Source: Candidatus Cloacimonadota bacterium (GTDB taxonomy: Bacteria; Cloacimonadota; Cloacimonadia; Cloacimonadales; JAIOQZ01). Taken from it: a DNA stretch of 64,000 nucleotides. The translations under genes and the position numbers were made by a program. The notes beneath the pieces were generated by a model. The model saw only the letters and a list, made by a program, of their open reading frames with translations. It searched no databases and was not told the origin of the DNA. The stretch covers positions 1 through 64,000 of the forward strand of contig JAIOQZ010000011.1 of NCBI GenBank assembly GCA_021108395.1, given 5' to 3'. This document shows positions 19,954 through 28,548 of this stretch, piece by piece (position 1 is the first letter of the stretch; every line of letters begins with the position of its first letter).

Positions 19954-21117
19954 GTGGATTTCAACCGGATAATCGAACGCGCAGGAACCAACTGTTACAA
20001 GTGGGACACGCGCACAGAAGTCTTCGGCAACGACGACGTGACCCCGCTCTCCGTGGCCGACATGGACTTGCCCTGTGCGCCCGGCATAGTTCGCGCTTTG
20101 CGCACTCGCGGCAACCACCCCATTTATGGCTATGCCATATATCCCGACAGCTACCACCAGGCCGCCATCGACTGGTTCAATCGACGGCTGGGCTGGCAGG
20201 TCGAGCGGAAGTGGTTGCTCAACACGCCCGGAGTGGTACCTGCTCTTGCGTTCGCGGTGCAGGCGTTCAGTCGGCCTGGTGAGGGCGTTCTCATTCAAAC
20301 GCCGGTGTACAGGCCGTTTTTTCAGGTTATTCGCATGAACGACCGCGAGGTTGTCGCCAATCCGCTGGCACTGCATAACGGCCACTACGAAATCGATTTC
20401 GACGACCTCGAACGCAAGCTGTCCCGTCCCGACGTGCACCTGATGTTTCTGTGCAGTCCGCACAACCCGGTGGGGCGTGTCTGGCGTCAGGAGGAGCTGC
20501 TACGCCTGGCAGAGCTATGCCTGCGCCACGGTGTCGTCATTTTCTCAGACGACATTCACGGCGACATCATCTATCCGGGAAGCAGGCATATCCCGCTCGA
20601 CAAGCTTGATACCGGCGTTTCGCTGCTCACTGCCGTCGCCCCCGGCAAGACCTTCAACATCGCGGGGCTGGCCACTGCCATGCTTGTGGTGGCAGACGAC
20701 GAGTTGCGAGACCGCTACAGGGACGCGCAATATCGTTGCGGGCTGTGGATGGGCAATGTCTTTGGCATCGAGGCGCTCGAGGCGGCCTACACCGAGGGCG
20801 AGGCCTGGCTCGAGGAGCTGCTGGTTTACCTGCGCGGCAACCTTGATCTGCTGTGCCGGTGGTTTCCTGGCAAAGCGCCGGGTATTCGCCTCATAGAGCC
20901 GCAGGGTACCTATGTCGCCTGGCTCGACTGCCGCGAGTTGAGGCTGCCGCAAGACGACCTTGTGCGGCTGTTTGTCGAACGGGCGCACGTTGGGCTTGAC
21001 AACGGCGTCAATTTCGGCACAGATGGTGAGGGCTTCATGCGCATCAATTTCGCCCTGCCCACGCCGCGCCTGCGCGAGGCGCTCGAACGAATCACAGCAG
21101 CGGTAAACAGAGGTTAG
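19954..21117 (+). CDS. patB: MalY/PatB-type cystathionine beta-lyase (PLP-dependent C-S lyase)
   Basis: The 387-aa protein starts with GTG at 19954, preceded by AAGGAG. It opens with NRAGTNCYKWD-type sequence (ERAGTNCYKWD) and LSVADMDLPCAP, then YGYAIYPDSYHQAAIDWF, LNTPGVVPALAFAVQAF, CSPHNPVGRVW, FSDDIHGDIIYPG and the PLP lysine K232 in APGKTFNIAGL. These are the MalY/PatB signatures. It cleaves cystathionine or related C-S bonds to homocysteine or thiols, pyruvate and ammonia. The MscS gene follows after 2 nt, so the two are co-transcribed. Confidence 0.9.
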   Translation: MDFNRIIERAGTNCYKWDTRTEVFGNDDVTPLSVADMDLPCAPGIVRALRTRGNHPIYGYAIYPDSYHQAAIDWFNRRLGWQVERKWLLNTPGVVPALAFAVQAFSRPGEGVLIQTPVYRPFFQVIRMNDREVVANPLALHNGHYEIDFDDLERKLSRPDVHLMFLCSPHNPVGRVWRQEELLRLAELCLRHGVVIFSDDIHGDIIYPGSRHIPLDKLDTGVSLLTAVAPGKTFNIAGLATAMLVVADDELRDRYRDAQYRCGLWMGNVFGIEALEAAYTEGEAWLEELLVYLRGNLDLLCRWFPGKAPGIRLIEPQGTYVAWLDCRELRLPQDDLVRLFVERAHVGLDNGVNFGTDGEGFMRINFALPTPRLREALERITAAVNRG

Positions 21118-21119
21118 CG

Positions 21120-22058
21120 ATGGATATTCTCCAGCAGTTCAAGGATCTATTGCCCGAGATGGAAGAGAGCACAATCCCCAGAATCATCACCTCTGTGGCC
21201 ATCGTGCTGGTGCTGTGGGTGCTGCAACTGCTCATCAAGCGGCTGTTCCTCCGTCGAGTCACCAACATGCGCACCCGCTACAACTGGAATAAGCTGATTA
21301 CCTACTCCTTCCTCCTCATCGCTGCAATCATCATCGGGCGACAGTGGTTCGCCGGAATGCAATCGCTGGTCACTTTTCTGGGGTTGCTCACCGCCGGTGT
21401 GGCCATCGCACTGCGTGAACCTCTCGTGAACCTCGCCGGCTGGATGTTCCTGATGGGGCGGCGGCCATTCAAGGTTGGCGACCGCATCGAGCTGGACGGC
21501 ATCAAGGGTGATGTCATCGACATCAGCGCGTTCATGTTCACCATACTCGAAATCGGTAACTGGGTGCAGGCCGACCAATCCACCGGGCGGATGATATACA
21601 TCCCCAATGGTCGAGTATTCCAGAGCTGCATCGCCAACTACGAGAGCGGGTTCGAGTTCGTGTGGAACGAGATACCGGTGATGGTGACCTTTGAGAGTGA
21701 CTGGAAGAAAGCCAAACAGATTCTGAACGACATCGTTCACCTGCACTCGAAGGACGCCATATACGAGGTGGAGAAGCAGCTTCGGGATGCCAGCCGCAAG
21801 TTTCTCATTTACTACCGCAACCTCACCCCCATCGTCTATACATCGGTGGCCGACTGTGGCGTAGTTCTCACCCTGCGCTATCTGTGCAAGGTTCGGCGTC
21901 GCCGCGACAGCGCCGACATCATGTGGGAGGAGATTCTCGTCGCCTTCGCCAAATGCCCCGACATCGACCTGGCCTACCCCACCACGCGATTCTACAACAA
22001 CACAACCGAAGGTAAACCAGGCGCACAACCAGCAACGCCCGGGCCACCGAAAGAATAG
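21120..22058 (+). CDS. Small-conductance mechanosensitive channel (MscS family)
   Basis: The 312-aa inner membrane protein has a first membrane helix at about 20-40 and a second at about 58-75. The pore-lining helix follows (TFLGLLTAGVAIALREPLVN, about 80-105), with the beta-domain entry PFKVGDRIELDGIKGDVIDI and YIPNGRVFQSCIANY, all classic MscS. The cytoplasmic alpha/beta domain extends to about 290, with a short Pro-rich tail. It releases solutes on hypo-osmotic shock. It lies between patB (2 nt) and the TauE gene (6 nt), probably in one transcript. Confidence 0.9.
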   Translation: MDILQQFKDLLPEMEESTIPRIITSVAIVLVLWVLQLLIKRLFLRRVTNMRTRYNWNKLITYSFLLIAAIIIGRQWFAGMQSLVTFLGLLTAGVAIALREPLVNLAGWMFLMGRRPFKVGDRIELDGIKGDVIDISAFMFTILEIGNWVQADQSTGRMIYIPNGRVFQSCIANYESGFEFVWNEIPVMVTFESDWKKAKQILNDIVHLHSKDAIYEVEKQLRDASRKFLIYYRNLTPIVYTSVADCGVVLTLRYLCKVRRRRDSADIMWEEILVAFAKCPDIDLAYPTTRFYNNTTEGKPGAQPATPGPPKE

Positions 22059-22064
22059 CCGCCC

Positions 22065-22850
22065 TTGCCCGCTGATTTCAACCTGCTGCGAGCCTACATC
22101 ATCGTCCTGCCGCTCATCTTTGTGGCGGGGCTGGTCGATTCTGTCTCCGGCGGTGGCGGGCTTATCTCGCTGCCGGCTTACTGGGTGGCCGGTTTGCCGC
22201 CGCACTTCGCCCTGGGCAACAACAAATTCAGCTCGATGTTCGGTACGCTGTTTTCCACCGGGCGCTACTTTCGTCACAAACTCATAGACACCCGCATCGC
22301 CATACTCACAGCGCTGTGTGCATTGGGTGGCAGCGCCCTGGGCACACGCGCCGTGCTCTGGCTCGACCCTCACTTTCTGAACTGGGTGCTTGTGGTTGTC
22401 ATCCCGATTATCACTGTGTTCACGCTGCTCAACAAACGCCTGGGCCATCAGAACGACTCCCACCTGACACCGGTGCATCACCGCGTGTCCATCTCGATTC
22501 TGGCCGGGCTTTTCATCGGCTTCTGGGACGGGTTTTTCGGACCGGGCACTGGCACGTTTCTTATCCTGATCTATACAGCGATGCTGAAGTATGACTACGT
22601 CACTGCAAACGCCAACACCAAGGTGGTCAACCTGGCCTCCAACATCGCCGCACTAACTGTTTTCCTCCTGCACGGGCGTGTGTTTCTGCCGCTGGCGCTG
22701 CCGGCGATGGTGTGTGGCGTTGCGGGCAATCTTGTCGGCTCGAGCCTGGTGCTCAAGCGCGGCGCTCGCGTCATCAGGCCGTTGTTCATCGGGGTGCTGG
22801 CGCTGCTGTTCGCCAAGATTCTCTGGGACTTGATCCTGGGGCAGCCATGA
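22065..22850 (+). CDS. TauE/SafE family membrane transporter
   Basis: The 261-aa protein has about eight hydrophobic segments. Both family signatures are present: FVAGLVDSVSGGGGLISLPAYW at the N-terminus and LFIGFWDGFFGPGTGTFLILIY in the middle, plus NTKVVNLASNIAAL. The family exports sulfite, sulfoacetate or other organosulfur anions, or acts as an uncharacterised permease. The lyase upstream hints at sulfur metabolism, but this is inference. The best start is TTG at 22065, six nt after the MscS stop, with only a weak site, so translational coupling is likely. Confidence 0.85.
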   Translation: MPADFNLLRAYIIVLPLIFVAGLVDSVSGGGGLISLPAYWVAGLPPHFALGNNKFSSMFGTLFSTGRYFRHKLIDTRIAILTALCALGGSALGTRAVLWLDPHFLNWVLVVVIPIITVFTLLNKRLGHQNDSHLTPVHHRVSISILAGLFIGFWDGFFGPGTGTFLILIYTAMLKYDYVTANANTKVVNLASNIAALTVFLLHGRVFLPLALPAMVCGVAGNLVGSSLVLKRGARVIRPLFIGVLALLFAKILWDLILGQP

Positions 22851-22950
22851 TTTCTGCTCCGCAGCAAAATATCTATTGACATGAAATCGAGGTTTGAAGA
22901 GAGTTCCCGCACACCATCTGTTTTGATGTCAAAGTGATTTGTATGTTTTC

Positions 22951-23029
22951 GGGGGCGTAGTTCAGTTTGGTTTAGAACGTCTGCCTGTCACGCAGAAGGC
23001 CGCGAGTTCGAGTCTCGTCGCTCCCGCCA
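22951..23029 (+). tRNA. tRNA-Asp (anticodon GTC)
   Basis: The acceptor stem GGGGGCG pairs with CGCTCCC (one G-U). The anticodon arm is TCTGC-CTGTCAC-GCAGA with GTC at 22987-22989, the T arm carries GTTCGAGTC, and CCA is encoded at 23027-23029. A TTGACA box lies at 22876-22881. Confidence 0.95.
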
Positions 23030-23035
23030 TAATAG

Positions 23036-23060
23036 AGGCTGCCACAAGGCAGCCTTTTTG
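23036..23060 (+). terminator. Terminator after tRNA-Asp
   Basis: The stem AGGCTGCC-ACAA-GGCAGCCT is followed by TTTT, 7 nt after the tRNA 3' end. Confidence 0.9.
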
Positions 23061-23133
23061 CTTGTGTGAGCACAGAAAGCCGTCCCGCAAGAACAGGGGT
23101 GAAACCCCTGCTCTTCAGCGAAGGAGAAAGCAC

Positions 23134-24486
23134 ATGAACATCCGCGCCATGTTAGACAGCGTTTTTCAGGCCGCGCTGGCAAGTGTCAACCCGCGTCAGG
23201 TTATCAACAGCTCGCTCCGGCTCGATGGCGACCAACTGACCATTCGCACCGAGACCGAACAGGTGGTGGCCGACCTGTCACGCTATAACAGATTGCTGGC
23301 GCTGGGGGTGGGCAAAGCAGCGGCAGGCATGGCCACGGCTGTTGAAGACATGCTTGGCGATCGCATCGATGGCGGGCTGGTGGTGACGAAGCACGGCTTT
23401 GGCGAGCCTTTGCGGCGCATCGAACTAATCGAGGCCGGCCACCCGGTACCTGACGACAACAGCGTCGTCGCCGGACGGCGGATGGCGAAACTCGCCCGCA
23501 ACGCCGACGCGCAAACGCTGGTGCTGTTCCTCGTTTCCGGTGGTGGTTCCGCATTGCTCACCACGCCATTCGAGAACAGCCAGGTGAGCCTCAGCCTCGA
23601 TGACATCCAGCGCACAACGCAGCTATTGCTGGACTGCGGCGCCGATATTACCGAAATAAACTGCCTGCGCAAGCACATGTCGCTGCTGAAGGGTGGACGC
23701 CTGGCGAAGATGCTGGCCCCGGCCACTACATTCAGCCTCATCCTCTCAGATGTCGTCGGAAACCGCCTCGATTCCATCGCCTCAGGCCCAACTGTGCCGG
23801 ATCCCAGCACGTTCGACCAGATGCTGCTCATCATCGAACGCTACGGCCTTGCCGACAGACTGCCTGCATCCGTTGCCAAGCTGCTGAAACTGGGGCAGCA
23901 AGGCGTCATCGAGGACACGCCTGCCGACGACGACCCGGCCTTCGGCCACGTGCGCAATATCCTGGTGGGCAACAACGCGCAAGCCCTCGAAGCCGCCGTT
24001 GCTCACGCGAGGACCCTCGGTGTCTCAACGCGGGCGCTCACCTCGCAACTAAGCGGAGAAGCCCGTGAGGTCGCTGTCGCCCTGTTTGCCGAGGCAAAGG
24101 CGATTCCTGACAGCGAGTTGCCTGTGCTCATGCTCGCAGGTGGCGAGACAACGGTGACGCTGGATAACGATCACGGCAAGGGGGGGCGCAATCAGGAAAT
24201 GGCGCTGGCGTTTCTGGCTGAGATGGCGCGCAACCCCGATACTGCTGAAATCACGCTGTTGTCGGCTGCGACTGACGGTAACGACGGCCCCACAGACGCC
24301 GCCGGAGCTTGGGCCTCGCGTCAGGCGCTGAGTGAAGCCCGCGCCGTCGGCCTCGATCCTGATGACTACCTGCGTCGCCATGACGCCTATGCCTTCTTCG
24401 AGCGCCTCGGCCAACTATACAAGACAGGCCCGACCCGCACAAACGTGGGTGACATCCAGCTCATTTATATCGACCGCAAGCTGTAA
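23134..24486 (+). CDS. Glycerate 2-kinase (GckA/TtuD, MOFRL family)
   Basis: The 450-aa protein has an N-terminal DUF4147 domain (GVGKAAAGMATAVEDML, VTKHGFG, EAGHPVPDDNSVVAGR, FLVSGGGSALLTTPF, LRKHMSLLKGGRLA, LSDVVGNRLDSIASGPTVPD). A C-terminal MOFRL domain carries LAGGETTVTL, GKGGRNQEMALAFL, SAATDGNDGPTDAAGAW and GPTRTNVGDIQLIYI. It phosphorylates D-glycerate with ATP, giving 2-phosphoglycerate. The ATG at 23134 has AAGGAGAAAG upstream. A small hairpin (CAGGGGT-GAA-ACCCCTG, 23095-23111) sits in the leader between the tRNA terminator and the gene; its role is unknown. Confidence 0.92.
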   Translation: MNIRAMLDSVFQAALASVNPRQVINSSLRLDGDQLTIRTETEQVVADLSRYNRLLALGVGKAAAGMATAVEDMLGDRIDGGLVVTKHGFGEPLRRIELIEAGHPVPDDNSVVAGRRMAKLARNADAQTLVLFLVSGGGSALLTTPFENSQVSLSLDDIQRTTQLLLDCGADITEINCLRKHMSLLKGGRLAKMLAPATTFSLILSDVVGNRLDSIASGPTVPDPSTFDQMLLIIERYGLADRLPASVAKLLKLGQQGVIEDTPADDDPAFGHVRNILVGNNAQALEAAVAHARTLGVSTRALTSQLSGEAREVAVALFAEAKAIPDSELPVLMLAGGETTVTLDNDHGKGGRNQEMALAFLAEMARNPDTAEITLLSAATDGNDGPTDAAGAWASRQALSEARAVGLDPDDYLRRHDAYAFFERLGQLYKTGPTRTNVGDIQLIYIDRKL

Positions 24487-24489
24487 CGT

Positions 24490-25662
24490 CTATTCCGGCG
24501 CTTGCGCGCAATAGAGACTCGCCCTGCCCTCCAGGGAGACCTGCTCGGTCGTTGCGCAGATGAACGCGGACTCGCCGCGTGTTAGCTCCAGCTTGTCATC
24601 ACCCCAGCGCAACGTGCACCTGCCTTCGATAACCAGCACAATCTGCGCAGATGTCACCTGGCGAACCAGCGCCTCTCCCTCCAGTTGCACATGCGACAAC
24701 TGAAACGATTCAACCGGCGCCGGATAACGCTTCTCACATTTGCTCACACTCACCGCAGGCGTCTTTGACGGTTGCTCGAAGCGCCAGTCAATGGTTTTCA
24801 GCAGTTCATCGATGTCCCTGTGCTTGGGCGTCAGGCCACCGCGAAGGACATTGTCGGAGCACCGCATGACTTCGATGCCCATTCCCTCGATGTAGGTGTG
24901 CGGAACACCGGCTGTGAGAAACACGGCTTCACCCGGTTGCAAAGTCTGCACATTGAGAAACAACGGCGCCAGTACCCCCGGATCGGCATGATAGTGTGAT
25001 TCGAGCTTCTCGACAAGATTACGCTCTGGGCACTGGGGCGCCTGCGCCAGAGCCTCTCCAATCCACCAGGCCAGGTGTTCGTCATCGGCACGCAACAAAC
25101 GAGCGAAGAACTTCTTGAAAGAGCCTGGGTTCACGGAGGTATCGCCGGCAAGCAGCTTGAACTCGTTCAGCAGGCCAAACCTCTCCAGCAATCGCCGAGT
25201 CTCTGTGAGCGGCCGAAAGCCAATCATAACCTGAAATGGTTCGAGGGCACACAGCAGTTCCTGCTTCGGATTCGGGTCTTTATAGTTTCGGATAGGCGAA
25301 CCAGGAGGTATGCCCAGGCTGTTCTCTCGCGAGAAGCCCTCTGCCGCCTGCTCGGCGTTTGGATGCACCTGGAGGGACAATGGCTGCGCAACAGCCAACA
25401 CTTTCAGCAGGAACGGCAGCTCGCCGAACCTGGCTGCGGCGGCAACGCCAAGAGCTTGCCGCCTGTGCAGTTCGATCCACTCGTTCAGCGGCTCCCACCG
25501 GTTGTCGATGACAATGCTGGAGGGCGCCTTGGAGTGAGCGCCCATCCACATCTCGGCCCAGGGCTGTTGCTGGTCGGGAGTTCGACCCAGCAGTTGAGGA
25601 ATGGCGGTAGTGGAACCCCAGGCATAGTTCATCACCTGATTGGAAAGCTGATAGACGGACAT
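24490..25662 (-). CDS. manA: Mannose-6-phosphate isomerase, class I
   Basis: The 390-aa cupin enzyme interconverts fructose-6-P and mannose-6-P. It shows NYAWGSTTAIPQLLG and WAEMWMGAHSKAPS at the N-terminus. The zinc-binding residues are in PLSLQVHPN (Gln, His), KDPNPKQELLCAL (Glu) and VPHTYIEG (His). GGLTPKHRDIDELL is the type I signature block. The ATG at 25662 follows AGGAGGCGAC. It is convergent with the glycerate kinase gene, only 3 nt apart, with no terminator seen between them. It may feed GDP-mannose or surface-sugar synthesis. Confidence 0.93.
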   Translation of the reverse strand: MSVYQLSNQVMNYAWGSTTAIPQLLGRTPDQQQPWAEMWMGAHSKAPSSIVIDNRWEPLNEWIELHRRQALGVAAAARFGELPFLLKVLAVAQPLSLQVHPNAEQAAEGFSRENSLGIPPGSPIRNYKDPNPKQELLCALEPFQVMIGFRPLTETRRLLERFGLLNEFKLLAGDTSVNPGSFKKFFARLLRADDEHLAWWIGEALAQAPQCPERNLVEKLESHYHADPGVLAPLFLNVQTLQPGEAVFLTAGVPHTYIEGMGIEVMRCSDNVLRGGLTPKHRDIDELLKTIDWRFEQPSKTPAVSVSKCEKRYPAPVESFQLSHVQLEGEALVRQVTSAQIVLVIEGRCTLRWGDDKLELTRGESAFICATTEQVSLEGRASLYCAQAPE

Positions 25663-25734
25663 GTCGCCTCCTGCCTCACACTCTGCTTTCGGCCTGTCGC
25701 TTGGCAAGGTTTTTCAGGAAGTTCGCAAATCCCC

Positions 25735-25765
25735 AAAAAAAGAGGCCGGACAAGCCGGCCTCTGG
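25735..25765 (-). terminator. Terminator of the 25.8-kb secreted-protein gene
   Basis: On the minus strand the stem CAGAGGCCGGC-TTGT-CCGGCCTCT is followed by seven T. Confidence 0.9.
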
Positions 25766-25783
25766 GGAATGTATGAAGCTTGC

Positions 25784-27712
25784 TTACTTCAGAAGCAGCA
25801 TCTTCATGATTCTGTTGTAGCTCTGGGTCTCAAGCTTGTAGAAGTAGATACCCGAACCAACAGCGTTGTTGTTGTCATCAATGCCTACCCATGTTTCCTG
25901 GTAGTCACCGCTTTCGAATGTGGGATAGGTTTTCACGACCTGACCAAGTACGTTATAGATGGTCAGTGTGCCGGTTTCGCCGTCCTTCACCGAGAACAGA
26001 ATGTTGGTCTCGGGGTTGAAGGGGTTCGGATAGGCGGCATTAAGCTGAGTAACCAGAACTGGCGGCGTATCGTCGCCAATCGTGGTAACTGCAACTGGAC
26101 CGTAATGAATACTGTGGCCGGTCATTTCCACGGCCTCTATCCAGTAGTTGTATGTGGTGTTCATCTCGACTTCATAATCCTCGTGCAGATACTCGGTGGC
26201 AGTCGCGGAGTTCTCGGCCGGGATTATCTCCATGGGATTGAGAGAGATGGCGTCGGCGACATTGTCAGTCTCGGAACGCAGCACATAATAACCGCTCATG
26301 TCGGCTTCGGACTCGGTCGTCCATGTAAGATAGACGTACTCGTAGTTTGTGAAGACGGCATTGAACGAGGTGAATGTGACTGGCAGAACATCGTCAACAC
26401 CAGCGCTAATGACGAACGGAGTGAAATGGAAGGCAGTAAACGATACCGAGTATGGAGAAGCAGTCAGGTTGAACACCAGGCTTGTACCATCAACGCCGTC
26501 AATGAAATTTACCCAATCGGTGCCATTGAACCACACCAACTGCTCGTAAACGTCGCTATCAGGCACAGGATCGGTCCAAGTGATGACGATGTCGACCGGG
26601 AACTCTGCCCATGTACCCATCGGGTCGAAGTCGAACCACAGGGGCAGAGCATTTTCCGGATGTGGCAGACCATTGGGGGGGGGGGCAGCAGGCGGAGTCG
26701 CGAACTGGACAATATCCAACGGGCCGCCGACGCCACCGGTGAGGGTCACGTCAACAGTTGTGCCATCGCCAAAGACATAGGCTACAGTACCGGTACCGGG
26801 AACGCCCTGGGTCTGGTTCTCACCCTCTGTGGTGAACGACCAGATGACCGGGTCGCGCATGTCGCTCTGCTGCACATGGCGCTGAGCGTCGTTGGTCTTG
26901 CGAGTAACGGCGCGACTGCCGTCAGTCGGCACAACCTGCCAGTAGTAGTTGTCGTTTTCCAACAGGGGATCCGGAACGTTCACATAGTAGGTGCCCGGGC
27001 CGGCGTAAACGATGGTCTCGTGGATGGTCATTGGCGGGTTGTCGCTGCCGAACATCACATCGAAGTCCACGGGCACATCGGCGCCTGTGTCGTCATATGT
27101 GAACTCGAGCGTGCCGATACCGAGCATCACGTTGCAAGCGAGGTCGGCCGGAACGGGGCTAGTCGCGTCGTTGAATGTAGGGCCGCCGCCGGCGAACTCC
27201 ACCCAGGCGGTGTCAAGCCAGAACTCAATAGGCATATTATAAGTGCCACCAGCGCTTGGTGTAGCAAAGCTACCGTCAGTTGTACAGTAATGTGTTGCCA
27301 GAGCGGGATCTGCGTCATTATAAACAACGACGTACATGTTATCGCCATTGTTTATTACTGGTTCAGCGGGGGAGCCAGCGCCATCTTCAGACCTGAATGA
27401 CTGCATTCCGTAATAGGAACCCGGCGCTCCAACAATACCGCCGTTCAAATAGTCCTCATACCATACTTGGTTGACCGGAAATGCATCATCAGCAAGAGGT
27501 AGACGGGTTACCGGATCGAGTCCAGCAATACCATCAGCGTTGGCATCGAGCACATAGTGAAATGCCCAGCCATCCACTCCGGGATTACCGTCAGGACCAT
27601 TGATTACATGGAAGTTGTAGGCGGCATCGCCAAACCAGAATCCGATTAGCGCATCTTGCGCGCCAAGAGCGGCAAAGGTGAAAAGCGCTAAGACAATTAA
27701 CAGTTTTTTCAT
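25784..27712 (-). CDS. Secreted multidomain protein with type-A sorting domain, function unknown
   Basis: The 642-aa protein has a signal peptide (residues 1-18). An N-terminal domain of about 160 residues (GFWFGDAAYNFHVIN, FPVNQVWYEDYLNGGI, YYGMQSF) is not recognised. Ig/FN3-like beta domains follow (about 170-460), then a further FN3-like domain (PVTFTSFNAVFTNYEYVYLTW) and the sorting domain (NPFNPETNILF, IYNVLGQVV, SGIYFYKLE, KMLLLK). An 11-base C tract at 26675-26685 encodes PPPN near residue 345 and could slip. Together with the adjacent upstream gene (2-nt gap) it forms a two-gene unit. No enzymatic motif is seen, so an adhesin or structural role is a guess. Confidence 0.85.
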   Translation of the reverse strand: MKKLLIVLALFTFAALGAQDALIGFWFGDAAYNFHVINGPDGNPGVDGWAFHYVLDANADGIAGLDPVTRLPLADDAFPVNQVWYEDYLNGGIVGAPGSYYGMQSFRSEDGAGSPAEPVINNGDNMYVVVYNDADPALATHYCTTDGSFATPSAGGTYNMPIEFWLDTAWVEFAGGGPTFNDATSPVPADLACNVMLGIGTLEFTYDDTGADVPVDFDVMFGSDNPPMTIHETIVYAGPGTYYVNVPDPLLENDNYYWQVVPTDGSRAVTRKTNDAQRHVQQSDMRDPVIWSFTTEGENQTQGVPGTGTVAYVFGDGTTVDVTLTGGVGGPLDIVQFATPPAAPPPNGLPHPENALPLWFDFDPMGTWAEFPVDIVITWTDPVPDSDVYEQLVWFNGTDWVNFIDGVDGTSLVFNLTASPYSVSFTAFHFTPFVISAGVDDVLPVTFTSFNAVFTNYEYVYLTWTTESEADMSGYYVLRSETDNVADAISLNPMEIIPAENSATATEYLHEDYEVEMNTTYNYWIEAVEMTGHSIHYGPVAVTTIGDDTPPVLVTQLNAAYPNPFNPETNILFSVKDGETGTLTIYNVLGQVVKTYPTFESGDYQETWVGIDDNNNAVGSGIYFYKLETQSYNRIMKMLLLK

Positions 27713-27714
27713 GG

Positions 27715-28425
27715 TTATCTCCTTGTATTATTGACTTGTGAAGCTTCAAGTGTGTTTTCGCCTGAGTCACGACTGGCAGGATCGTAAACCCATGCGAATG
27801 GACTATTCTTAACTTCGATGTAGTAGGCATGACCAGGAATGATATGGTCAAATCCCGCCCAAACACCTGCACCAGATAATGTGGTGATGCTTCCATCGTT
27901 CATGTCCCATATCTTGTCAGACTGGAAAGGTAATCCACCTGTGAATCCGGCAGAAATCAGATCCAAATCGTCAAGAGGTACTTCGCCTGCGGCTTTTACG
28001 CCAACCGCTGTGAAGCCCATACCCATTGTACCGAAGTCTATGAGTACATCAATCGACTTGCCTGCAAAGTACAAGTCGAAAGCGGCATGCTTGTTTTCCA
28101 TGTAGTAAGCATGACCCAATGTGAAATCCTGCATACCAGAGAACGATCCATCAAGGTTTTCGGTGGCTATATCGCCATTGGTCATATCCCACACTTTGTC
28201 AGACTGGAAAGGTAACCCTCCAGTCATGTAGGGACCGACTATGTCAGACAGTAGAGTGGTTTCAACGCCGGCTACATCATACTGTGTGAATGGAAGTGCG
28301 AAGGCTATAAAGCCAACATCGCAGGTCACTTTCACGAATCCGACCACGTCGCTGGGTGCGGACTCCAGCGAGATGAGAGATGCTGCAACAAAGAGAAGCA
28401 TCAGCGGAAGGATAACTTTTTTCAT
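27715..28425 (-). CDS. Secreted protein with duplicated GHAYY module, function unknown
   Basis: The 236-aa protein has a signal peptide (residues 1-22). Two tandem modules of about 95 residues share GGLPFQSDKxWDM near residues 68 and 165, and GHAYYxExK near 103 and 198. The domain family is not identified. There is no sorting domain; the C-terminus is short and polar. The stop is 2 nt before the start of the next secreted protein, so the products are probably made together and may interact. An upstream TTGACA box lies at 28496-28501 and GGAGG precedes the ATG. Confidence 0.8.
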   Translation of the reverse strand: MKKVILPLMLLFVAASLISLESAPSDVVGFVKVTCDVGFIAFALPFTQYDVAGVETTLLSDIVGPYMTGGLPFQSDKVWDMTNGDIATENLDGSFSGMQDFTLGHAYYMENKHAAFDLYFAGKSIDVLIDFGTMGMGFTAVGVKAAGEVPLDDLDLISAGFTGGLPFQSDKIWDMNDGSITTLSGAGVWAGFDHIIPGHAYYIEVKNSPFAWVYDPASRDSGENTLEASQVNNTRR

Positions 28426-28472
28426 CGAGTTCCTCCAGTTTGTTTATGTGTCAGTTTCAAGTATTCTTGAGA

Positions 28473-28501
28473 CAATTTATCGTGATTGAACGCATTGTCA
28501 A
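28473..28501 (-). promoter_or_regulatory. Candidate promoter for the two-gene secreted unit
   Basis: TTGACA is at 28496-28501, with a 17-nt spacer to AAATTG at 28473-28478. The -35 is perfect and the -10 poor, as at other promoters here. Confidence 0.4.
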
Positions 28502-28509
28502 TCAAAATC

Positions 28510-28534
28510 GGGGCCAGCCGGAATGACCGGCCCC
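28510..28534 (-). terminator. Possible terminator of the 1355-aa surface protein gene
   Basis: On the minus strand GGGGCCGG-TCATT-CCGGCTGGCCCC is followed by GATTTTG. The T-run is weak. Confidence 0.55.
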
Positions 28535-28548
28535 AAGTTATCAGTCTG

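Noticed and set aside
21147..22481. A 444-codon minus-strand open frame
   Set aside because: It is antisense to the MscS and TauE/SafE genes, has no recognisable domain, and is a by-product of GC-rich codon bias.
22939..23133. An upstream extension of the glycerate kinase coding region
   Set aside because: The frame runs through tRNA-Asp and its terminator. The ATG at 23134 has a good ribosome site.
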